DNA of 27,737 bases from CAZEIW01 sp964512305. GTDB taxonomy: Bacteria > Pseudomonadota > Gammaproteobacteria > Burkholderiales > Burkholderiaceae_F. The notes beneath the pieces are model-generated. The model was not told where the DNA came from. It searched no databases and saw only the letters and a list, made by a program, of their open reading frames with translations. A program made the position numbers and the translations under genes. Numbering within the stretch: position 1 is the first letter of the stretch; each line of letters opens with the position of its first letter. The stretch lies in NCBI GenBank assembly GCA_964512305.1, contig CAZEIW010000065.1:1-27737 (forward strand), written 5' to 3'. Below are positions 15,555 to 23,391 of the stretch, in pieces.

Positions 15555-16349
15555 TCAGGACATCACGTTGCCGCCGTCGACGTTCAGCGTCTGGGCGGTG
15601 ATGTAGCCGGATTCCGCGCTCGCCAGGAAGACGGCCGCGCCCGCGACATCGCGCGGCACGCCCATTCTGCCCAGCGGCACCGCCTTGCCGACGGCGATCT
15701 TCTTGGCGCCCGGCTGCAGCCCCTCGTAGCGGGCGAACAGCGCGTCGACGTGGTCCCACATCGGTGTGTCGATCACGCCGGGCGCGATCGCGTTGACCCG
15801 TATTCCGTGCGGTGCCATGGCGAGTGCAGCCGACTGCGTGTAGCTTATCACCGCGGCCTTGCTGGCGCAGTAGTGGGACACCAGCGCTTCGCCGCGCCGG
15901 CCCGCCTGCGAGGCCAGGTTGATCACGCTGCCGCGCCGGCCCGCCGCGACCATGCGCGCCAGCACGGCCTGCATCACGAAGAACATGCCCTTGACGTTGA
16001 CGTCGAACAGGCGCTCGTACATGCGCTCGTCCGACTCGAGCAGCGGCGCCATGTCGAAGACGGCCGCGTTGTTGAACAGCACGTCGACCGTCCCGAAGCT
16101 GGCCGAAGCGGCCTCGAGCAGGGTGCCGATCGACCCGACCTTCGAAACGTCGGCGCTCGCGTAGGCGAGCGCGCCGGGCCAGCGCTCGGACAGCGCCGCG
16201 AGCCCCGGGCCCGGAGCCGCGCCCAGGTCGACCGCGGTGCAGCGGGCGCCCTCGTCGAGGAACGCCTCGGCCACGGCGAGGCCGATGCCGCCCGCGGCTC
16301 CCGTCACCAGCGCGTGGCTTCCCAGCAGCCGTTGCGACACGGTCATCAT
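15555..16349 (-). CDS. smoS: Sorbitol (glucitol) dehydrogenase, SDR family, SmoS-like
   Basis: A 264-residue short-chain dehydrogenase expected to oxidise D-sorbitol to D-fructose with NAD (and, in known relatives, galactitol and L-iditol). Motifs: TGAAGGIG near residue 17, NNAAVFD, the catalytic serine in NLASQAGRRGEALV, YCASK with the catalytic Tyr and Lys, and a C-terminal AQTLNVDGGNVMS. NNAAVFDMAPL, ASQAGRRGEALV and the C-terminus follow Rhodobacter sphaeroides SmoS closely. Two ATG codons (16349 and 16346) can start it and the Shine-Dalgarno is weak. It sits between the D-arabinitol-type dehydrogenase (39 bp upstream) and mtlR, giving the operon a second polyol-oxidising activity. Confidence 0.88.
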   Translation of the reverse strand: MMTVSQRLLGSHALVTGAAGGIGLAVAEAFLDEGARCTAVDLGAAPGPGLAALSERWPGALAYASADVSKVGSIGTLLEAASASFGTVDVLFNNAAVFDMAPLLESDERMYERLFDVNVKGMFFVMQAVLARMVAAGRRGSVINLASQAGRRGEALVSHYCASKAAVISYTQSAALAMAPHGIRVNAIAPGVIDTPMWDHVDALFARYEGLQPGAKKIAVGKAVPLGRMGVPRDVAGAAVFLASAESGYITAQTLNVDGGNVMS

Positions 16350-16388
16350 TGGCTCATTTCGGCTTGTTGCGCCGGTTGATTCGTCGCC

Positions 16389-17798
16389 TCAAGGTGCGGC
16401 AGCGAACTGCCGCACGCGCGCGTGCGCGTCACGCACGGCAGCGGCGAGGGTCTCGTTGCCCGCGAGCGGGCCCCACAGCATCGGGTCGCGACAGAAGGCG
16501 GCCAGCGGCTGCGGCGCCTCGAAGATGCGGTGCGCGGCCGCGGGATCCATCACGCCGTCCTGATACTCGTACGGCAGCGCGCCGCGGTGCCAGCGCTCGA
16601 GCACCGCGAAGAACAGCGCCGGCAGCACGGCCGTGCTGTCGAGCGGCGCGCCGCGCTCGAGGCACTCGCGCAGCGTCGGCGCGATGAAGCCCGGAATCTT
16701 CGAGAAGCCGTCCATCGCGACGCGCTGGTTGGTGTCGTTCAGGAACGGGCTGCCGAAGCGGTCGAGCACGACGTCGCGGTAGGCGCGCAGATCGACCGGG
16801 CTCGGATGCTCGGGCGTGTCGAGGCAGGGGATGGCCCCGTCGGTCACGTAGTCGAAGGCCATCTTGCGGATCGCCGGCACGCGCACGCCCTCGTGGATGT
16901 ACGTCAGTCCGCGCAGCGTTCCGGCCCAGGCGATGCAGGAATGGGTCGCGTTGAGCAGGCGGATCTTGGCCTCCTCGTACGCGTGCACCGATTCGACCAT
17001 CTCGACGCCGACGCGCTCCCATGCGGGACGCCCGGCGATGAAGCGGTCCTCGACCACCCACTGGATGAACCGCTCGCCCATCACGGGCGCGCCGTCGTTC
17101 CAGCCCGTCGCCGCGCGCACCCGTTCGGCCACGCCGGGGAGTGGGCGTGGCGTGATGCGGTCGACCATGTCGTTCGGACAGCTGGCGCCCGTCCGCACCC
17201 ATTCGTGCAGCGCGCGCTCGCCGCGGCGGTCGAGGAAGTCGAGCAGGCCTGCCCGGAAACGGTCGCCGTTGCGGCGCAGGTTGTCGCAATTGAGCAGGGT
17301 GACCGGCGCGCCGCCGCTCCTGACCCGTTCGCGCAGGATCGCGGTCAGTGCGCCGTAGATCGTCCCGCACGCGCGCCCGTCGAGGTCGGCGACGAGGTCG
17401 GCATAGGCGGTGTCGAGCCGGTCCCTGGCGTCCAGGTAGTACCCGGCCTCGGTGACGGTGAAGGAGATGATGCGCGTCGTCGCGCGCGCGCCGACCTCGA
17501 TCAGTCGCCGGTGCGAGGACTCGTAAGGGATGACCTCGGCGATCGAACGGATGCGCTCGTAATGCCGCTCGCCCGCAGGCGTCACGGTCTCCAGCGTGTA
17601 CTCGCCGCGCTGGGCGATCAGCGCCGAGATCGTCTGCGCCTGATCGTCGCGGATGTTGCCGCCGATAATCGACCACGACCGGTCGCCGGCCTCGCGCAGA
17701 TGGTGCAGGTAGACGGCCTGATGGGCGCGATGGAACGAGCCCAGGCCGATGTGAAGGATGACGTTGACGTCCGGCGGCGTCCTGCTGGCTTCGCTCAC
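16389..17798 (-). CDS. dalD: Polyol dehydrogenase, D-arabinitol 4-dehydrogenase/mannitol dehydrogenase family
   Basis: A 469-residue long-chain polyol dehydrogenase. An N-terminal Rossmann domain starts with HIGLGSFHRAHQAVY, and the catalytic signature K-x4-N-x2-H is intact in KIRLLNATHS (K278, N283, H286). It oxidises D-arabinitol to D-xylulose and probably D-mannitol to D-fructose. LLNATHSCIAWAGTLRGL and YIHEG are closer to DalD-type D-arabinitol 4-dehydrogenases than to Pseudomonas MtlD, and a xylulokinase in the same operon supports that. Mannitol 2-dehydrogenase remains the alternative and many family members accept both. The start is GTG at 17798, with GGGGG six bases upstream. It follows smoK by 62 bp. 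Confidence 0.85.
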   Translation of the reverse strand: MSEASRTPPDVNVILHIGLGSFHRAHQAVYLHHLREAGDRSWSIIGGNIRDDQAQTISALIAQRGEYTLETVTPAGERHYERIRSIAEVIPYESSHRRLIEVGARATTRIISFTVTEAGYYLDARDRLDTAYADLVADLDGRACGTIYGALTAILRERVRSGGAPVTLLNCDNLRRNGDRFRAGLLDFLDRRGERALHEWVRTGASCPNDMVDRITPRPLPGVAERVRAATGWNDGAPVMGERFIQWVVEDRFIAGRPAWERVGVEMVESVHAYEEAKIRLLNATHSCIAWAGTLRGLTYIHEGVRVPAIRKMAFDYVTDGAIPCLDTPEHPSPVDLRAYRDVVLDRFGSPFLNDTNQRVAMDGFSKIPGFIAPTLRECLERGAPLDSTAVLPALFFAVLERWHRGALPYEYQDGVMDPAAAHRIFEAPQPLAAFCRDPMLWGPLAGNETLAAAVRDAHARVRQFAAAP

Positions 17799-17860
17799 GT
17801 CGAACCCCCGCGTCAGGCTGGAAAGTCGCGACTTCGATCTTCGAGGGCCGGCGCCGGGCC

Positions 17861-18913
<1,053 letters not shown>

Positions 18914-18956
18914 GACGGACGACTCCTCACGCTTCCGGTTGTCGTACTTGACCGCG

Positions 18957-19769
18957 CTACTTGACCGCGCCGAAGGTCAGCCCCTGAACCAGCTGCTTCT
19001 GGCTGAACCAGCCGACCACGACGATGGGCGCAACGGCGAGCAGCGACGCCGCCGACAGCTTGGCCCAGAACAGGCCTTCCGGGCTCGAGTACGACGCGAT
19101 CAGCGTGGCGAGCGTGCCGGCCTTGGCCGAGCTCAGGTTGAGCGACCAGAAGGACTCGTTCCACGCCAGCACGAGGCACAGCAGGCCGGTCGATGCCAGC
19201 GTGCCCGCGGCGAGCGGGCGGATCACGTGCGCGAATTCGCCCCAGACCGTCGCGCCGTCCATCCGGGCCGCCTCGAGGATCTCGGGCGGGATCTCCTTGA
19301 AGCCCGAGTAGAGCATCCAGACCATGATCGGCAGGTTCGACAGCATGAACACGAGGATCAGCACGGTGCGCGTGTCGAGCAGCTCGGCCCACTGCGCGAT
19401 CACGTACACCGGCACCAGCGCGCCCACGGCCGGCATCATCTTGGTCGACAGCATCCACATCAGCAGGCCGCGCGTGCGCGCGTTGCGATAGAAGGCCATC
19501 GAGTACGCCGCCGGCGCCGCGATCGCGAGCCCGAGCAGCGTCGACATCAGGCTGGTGATGATGGCATTGCTCGCGTACAGCAGGTAGTCGCTGCGCTGCT
19601 GGACCTCGGCGAAGTTCTCCAGCGTCGGCGTGAAGACGAACAGCGGCGGCACGGCGATCGCCTGCCCCTCGGTCTTGAACGCGGTCAACGCCATCCACAA
19701 GAGCGGAAACACCAGCACCAGCGTGATCAGCCAGGCGGCGCAGGTGCGGGCGATCAGTCCGGCGCGCAT
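18957..19769 (-). CDS. smoG: Polyol ABC transporter permease (MalG type)
   Basis: A 270-residue inner-membrane permease of the carbohydrate uptake-1 ABC family with about six membrane helices. The EAA loop that docks on the ATPase reads EAARMDGATVWGEFAHVIRP. The C-terminus TFGAVK is of the usual MalG-type form. It starts 7 bp after the smoF stop codon, so the two subunits are probably translated together and pair as a heterodimer. Family assignment is firm. The polyol specificity comes from the binding protein and the enzymes of the operon, not from this sequence. Confidence 0.92.
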   Translation of the reverse strand: MRAGLIARTCAAWLITLVLVFPLLWMALTAFKTEGQAIAVPPLFVFTPTLENFAEVQQRSDYLLYASNAIITSLMSTLLGLAIAAPAAYSMAFYRNARTRGLLMWMLSTKMMPAVGALVPVYVIAQWAELLDTRTVLILVFMLSNLPIMVWMLYSGFKEIPPEILEAARMDGATVWGEFAHVIRPLAAGTLASTGLLCLVLAWNESFWSLNLSSAKAGTLATLIASYSSPEGLFWAKLSAASLLAVAPIVVVGWFSQKQLVQGLTFGAVK

Positions 19770-19776
19770 GATTGGC

Positions 19777-20784
19777 TCAGTCCAGGTTGCGGCCGATCAT
19801 CCGCATCAGGAAGACGGCGACGATGTTGGCAATCACCACCGCGAACAGCGCGCCGGCCGAGGCCACGCCGACGTCGAAGCTCATCAGCGCCTGCTTGTAG
19901 ATCAGGAACGCGATGTTGGTGCTGTCGTTGCCCGGCCCGCCGCCCGTGGTCGTGAAGATCTCGGCGAACACGCCCATCAGGAAGATCATCTCGATCATGA
20001 TCACGATGGTGATCGGGCGGCCGAGATGCGGCAGCGTGAGGTGCCAGAACTTCTGCACTGCGTTGGCGCCGTCCATGCCGGCCGCTTCCATCTGGTCGCG
20101 GTCGAGCGACTGCAGCGACGTGATGAAGATCAGGCAGGCGAACGGCAGCCATTGCCAGGCCACGATCAGGATCACCGACAGCAACGGGACATCGGACAGC
20201 CAGTCCACCGGCTTCGCGCCGAAGAAGCTCCAGAGCTGCGCCAGCACGCCGTAGACCGGGTTCATCATCATGTGCTTCCACAGCAGCGCGTTGGCCGCCG
20301 GCATCACGAAGAACGGCGAGATCAGGAGCGCGCGCACGATGCCCTGCCCGGGGAACGCGTCGTTGACGAGCAGCGCCAGCGCCACCCCCGCCACGACGGT
20401 GATCGCGATCACCGACGCCAGCAGCACCAGCGTGTTGCGGACCGACGGCCCGAAATCCGGGTCGGTGACGAAGAACTCGTAGTTGGACAGCCCGGTGAAA
20501 CCGCGATCGCCCGGCTGCATCAGGTTGTAGTGCAGGCACGAGAAGTACACCGTCATCGCCAGCGGCACGATCATCCAGACGACGAGCGTGCTCACCGCCG
20601 GCGCCAGCAGCAGGCGCGGCAGCAGCCGGCTCTTGGCCGCGGTCGGGGCCCCGGCACCGGCGAGGCTGCCGCCGCCGGCCGCAGCCGGCGCCAGTCCGTC
20701 TCGCGGACCGCCAGCCACCGCCGCGGCGTCAGGACCGAGCCGGTGCGCGGGCCACGCGGGCCAGCGCACGCGAAGCCGGTTCAC
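19777..20784 (-). CDS. smoF: Polyol ABC transporter permease (MalF type)
   Basis: A 335-residue inner-membrane permease with about six helices. Recognisable are the first helix (LLAPAVSTLVVWMIVPLAM), a short periplasmic loop (GLSNYEFFVTDPDF) and the EAA docking loop EAAGMDGANAVQKFWHLTLP. The start is best placed at the GTG at 20784, which overlaps the smoE stop codon (GTGA), with an AAGGGCGG site inside the smoE end. The first 45 residues are Ala/Gly/Pro-rich and unlike the family, so initiation within that segment is possible, although no ATG lies there. It forms the channel with SmoG. Confidence 0.9.
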   Translation of the reverse strand: MNRLRVRWPAWPAHRLGPDAAAVAGGPRDGLAPAAAGGGSLAGAGAPTAAKSRLLPRLLLAPAVSTLVVWMIVPLAMTVYFSCLHYNLMQPGDRGFTGLSNYEFFVTDPDFGPSVRNTLVLLASVIAITVVAGVALALLVNDAFPGQGIVRALLISPFFVMPAANALLWKHMMMNPVYGVLAQLWSFFGAKPVDWLSDVPLLSVILIVAWQWLPFACLIFITSLQSLDRDQMEAAGMDGANAVQKFWHLTLPHLGRPITIVIMIEMIFLMGVFAEIFTTTGGGPGNDSTNIAFLIYKQALMSFDVGVASAGALFAVVIANIVAVFLMRMIGRNLD

Positions 20785-22085
20785 TTGTAGTAGCCGCCCT
20801 TGCGCATCTCGCGATCGGCCGCCGTCTCGGACGCCTTCAGCGCCGCGTCGACGGTCTCCCTGCCGGAGAGCGCCGCGCTCATCTGCTGGCCGACCGCGAT
20901 GCCGATCGCCTGGAACTCGGGAATGGCCGCGAACTGCACGCCGACGTACGGGCTCTTGGGCAGCGTGCTGTCGTTCGGGTTCGCGCTCGCGATCGCCTGG
21001 CTCTCGGCCTCGGCGAAGCGCGCCGCCTTGCGGAATTCGGGCGTCGCGTAGGTCGACTTGCGCGTTCCGGTGGGCACCGACCCCCATCCCTTCTCGCGCG
21101 CGACCAGCTTGACGTAGTCCTTCGACGTCGCCCAGTTGATGAACTTCTGCGCGGCGGCGGTGTTCTTGGAGCCCGCCGGGATTCCCAGCGCCCAGGCCCA
21201 CAGCCAGTTGGCGCCCTTGGTCGTCACGCTGTACGGCCCCTGCGCGAAGGCGACCTTGTCGGCGACCTTGCTCTGCGACGGGTCCGTGATGAACGACGCC
21301 GCGATGGTCGCGTCGATCCACATCCCGCACTTGCCTTCGCTGAACAGCGCCAGGATTTCGTTGAAGCTGTTGGCCGACGATCCCGGCGGGCCGTATTTCG
21401 TCAGCAGGTCGACGTAGAACGTGATCGCGTCGTGCCAGGGCTTGGTCTCGAGCTGCGGCTTCCAGGACATGTCGAACCACTGGCCGCCGAAGCTGTTCAC
21501 CATCGTCGTGATGAAGGCCATGTTGTCGCCCCAGCCAGGCTTGCCGCGCAGGCAGATGCCGTACACGCCCGCCTTCTGGTCGGTGATCTTCGCCGCCGCG
21601 TCGCGCACCTGGTCCCAGGTCGGGCGCGCCGGGAACGTGATGCCGGCCTTGTCGGTGAGGTCCTTGCGGTACATCAGCATCGAGCTCTCGCCGTAGAACG
21701 GCGCCGCGTAGAGCTTGCCGTCGACCGACAGCCCGTCGCGGATTGCCGGCAGCAGGTCGTCGACGTCATAGCCCGCGTCGGGCTTGATCTCGTTGAGCCA
21801 GCCCTTCTTGGCCCAGATCGGCGTCTCGTACATGCCGATCGTCATCACGTCGAACTGGCCGCCCTTGGTCGCGATGTCGGTCGTCACCCGCTGGCGCAGC
21901 ACGCCTTCCTCCAGCGTCACCCACTTGACCTTGATGTCGGGGTTGGCCTTCTCGAAGAACGGCGTCAGCTTCTGCATCTCGATCATGTGGGGGTTGTTGA
22001 CGGTTGCGATGACGAGATCGGTCTCGGCGTGGGCCTGCGCCAGCGCCAGGCCCAGAGCGAGGGCCAGCGGTGCTTGAAGTTTCAC
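20781..22085 (-). CDS. smoE: Polyol ABC transporter periplasmic binding protein
   Basis: A 434-residue exported solute-binding protein of ABC family 1. The signal peptide MKLQAPLALALGLALAQAHA is followed by the mature start ETDLVIATVNN. The segments VTLEEGVLRQRVTTDIATKG, FDVMTIGMYE, APFYGESSMLMYRKDL and GVYGICLRGKPGWGDNMAF follow the SmoE/MtlE polyol-binding proteins closely. That makes sorbitol, mannitol or D-arabinitol the likely ligand. The start is the GTG at 22085, preceded by AAGGAG eight bases upstream; the long open frame beyond it is antisense to the nitronate monooxygenase gene and not coding. It is the first gene of the operon, and its stop overlaps the smoF start. Confidence 0.93.
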   Translation of the reverse strand: MKLQAPLALALGLALAQAHAETDLVIATVNNPHMIEMQKLTPFFEKANPDIKVKWVTLEEGVLRQRVTTDIATKGGQFDVMTIGMYETPIWAKKGWLNEIKPDAGYDVDDLLPAIRDGLSVDGKLYAAPFYGESSMLMYRKDLTDKAGITFPARPTWDQVRDAAAKITDQKAGVYGICLRGKPGWGDNMAFITTMVNSFGGQWFDMSWKPQLETKPWHDAITFYVDLLTKYGPPGSSANSFNEILALFSEGKCGMWIDATIAASFITDPSQSKVADKVAFAQGPYSVTTKGANWLWAWALGIPAGSKNTAAAQKFINWATSKDYVKLVAREKGWGSVPTGTRKSTYATPEFRKAARFAEAESQAIASANPNDSTLPKSPYVGVQFAAIPEFQAIGIAVGQQMSAALSGRETVDAALKASETAADREMRKGGYYK

Positions 22086-22156
22086 GACGGTTCTCCTTGT
22101 GGGTCGTTGGAATTTTTTTCTTGTGGATGCGATGTCTGCGCGCGCATCGAGACGCG

Positions 22157-22228
22157 AAAGATAGGCGAGGTCCGCGGAAACACTCGATACTGCGCCCGCG
22201 TGCTTTGATACTTTATTGCGTGAGATAC
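22157..22228 (-). promoter_or_regulatory. Candidate polyol operon promoter with MtlR-type GATAC repeats
   Basis: In the 309-bp gap between smoE and the divergent nitronate monooxygenase gene, GATAC occurs in the same orientation at 22186-22190, 22207-22211 and 22224-22228. The first two are 21 bp apart, the spacing of half-sites used by AraC-family activators. On the minus strand a TATCTT hexamer (22162-22157) could be the -10 box. The promoter-proximal repeat then abuts the -35 position, as expected for an activator that contacts RNA polymerase there. This would give a leader of roughly 65 bases before the smoE GTG. No experimental motif was compared. Confidence 0.4.
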
Positions 22229-22394
22229 GGCCGGCGATCCCGCATTGTGTGTAATCACGTATCGGTCGGAGTCGGAGCGAACAGAGGCCCGGTCGATCCA
22301 ATGGGTTTGACCGGCGCTGATCGACGTTCCGCCTCGCCCGACTTCCTGTCGCCGCCGGGTTAGAGTTCCGGGTGCCCGACGTCCGCACTCGAAC

Positions 22395-23372
22395 GTGATC
22401 ACCACAGCCCTGACCGAGCTGTTCGGCCTGCGCCACCCGATCGTGCTCGCCCCCATGGGCGGCGTCGCGGGCGGCCACCTCGCCGCCGCCGTCTCCAACG
22501 CCGGCGCTCTCGGCCTCGTCGGCGGCGGCTACGGGGACCCTGCGTGGCTGCGCACCGAGCTGTCGCTCGTCAGCCGGGGAACGGCTCGGCCCTGGGGGGT
22601 CGGACTGATCACCTGGTCGATCAAGCGCGAGGTGCTCGACCTCGCGCTGGGCTTCCGGCCCGCAGCGTTCATGCTCTCCTTCGGCGATCCTCGCCCGTAT
22701 GCGCAGGCGATCAAGTCGGCCGGCTGCCGGCTGATCTGCCAGGTCCAGGACGTCGATCAGGGCCTCGTCGCCTGCGAGGCCGGCGCCGACCTGATCGTCG
22801 CCGAGGGCACCGAGGCGGGCGGTCACGGCGGCGCTCGATCGACCTTGCCGCTGGTTCCGGCGATCGTCGATGCCGTTGCACCGACGCCGGTGATCGCGGC
22901 CGGCGGCATCGGCGACGGCCGCGGCCTGGCTGCAGCGCTGATGCTCGGGGCCCACGGCGCGCTGCTCGGGACTCGCTTTTACGCCTCGCACGAGGCGCTG
23001 GGCTTCAGCGAGGCCAAGCGGCGCATCGTTGCCGCGCGGGGCAGCCAGACCGCGCGCACGCGCGTGTTCGACATCGTGCGCGGCTACGCGTGGCCACCCC
23101 CGTACGACGGGCGGGCGCTTCGCAACCGCTTCATGCAGCGCTGGGAAGGGCGGGAGGGCGAACTGGAACGGAGCCTGGACGCCGAACGCCCCGCGTTCCA
23201 CGCGGCGGCCCGCGAGGGGGACCTCGACACCGCAATGGTCTGGGCGGGCGAGGTCGTCGATCTCATCAGGAGCGTCGAAAGCGCGGCCGAGCTCGTCGAG
23301 AGCATCGGTGCGCAGGCCGAGGCGCAGCTGCGGGCGGCCGGCAAGCGGCTGAGCGAGGCCGACCCCGACTGA
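22395..23372 (+). CDS. Nitronate monooxygenase (2-nitropropane dioxygenase family)
   Basis: A 325-residue FMN enzyme of the NMO family with a TIM-barrel fold, which oxidises alkyl nitronates such as propionate-3-nitronate to aldehyde or oxo acid and nitrite. The N-terminal LRHPIVLAPMGGVAGGHLAAAVSNAG is the typical opening. IVAEGTEAGGHGG carries the catalytic histidine, and PVIAAGGIGDGRGLAAALMLGAHGALLGTRF forms the FMN phosphate site. The start is GTG at 22395 with no strong Shine-Dalgarno. A TTAGAGT stretch about 30 bp upstream may be a -10 box, and the transcript may be nearly leaderless. It is divergent from the polyol operon and converges on the CHAT gene (19 bp). Detoxification is the likely role; the substrate is not determined. 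Confidence 0.9.
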   Translation: MITTALTELFGLRHPIVLAPMGGVAGGHLAAAVSNAGALGLVGGGYGDPAWLRTELSLVSRGTARPWGVGLITWSIKREVLDLALGFRPAAFMLSFGDPRPYAQAIKSAGCRLICQVQDVDQGLVACEAGADLIVAEGTEAGGHGGARSTLPLVPAIVDAVAPTPVIAAGGIGDGRGLAAALMLGAHGALLGTRFYASHEALGFSEAKRRIVAARGSQTARTRVFDIVRGYAWPPPYDGRALRNRFMQRWEGREGELERSLDAERPAFHAAAREGDLDTAMVWAGEVVDLIRSVESAAELVESIGAQAEAQLRAAGKRLSEADPD

Positions 23373-23391
23373 CCTGTCGAGTCGCCGGCTG

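Noticed and set aside
14766..16379. Long plus-strand frame across mtlR and smoS
   Set aside because: Antisense of two recognised genes with low-complexity Arg/Ala/Val content; no Shine-Dalgarno or family motif.
20785..21480. N-terminal extension of the smoF frame
   Set aside because: It overlaps the 3' half of smoE out of frame and has no permease features before the first membrane helix.
22086..23201. N-terminal extension of the smoE frame
   Set aside because: It runs antisense through the nitronate monooxygenase gene, whereas the GTG at 22085 has a strong AAGGAG and begins a signal peptide.
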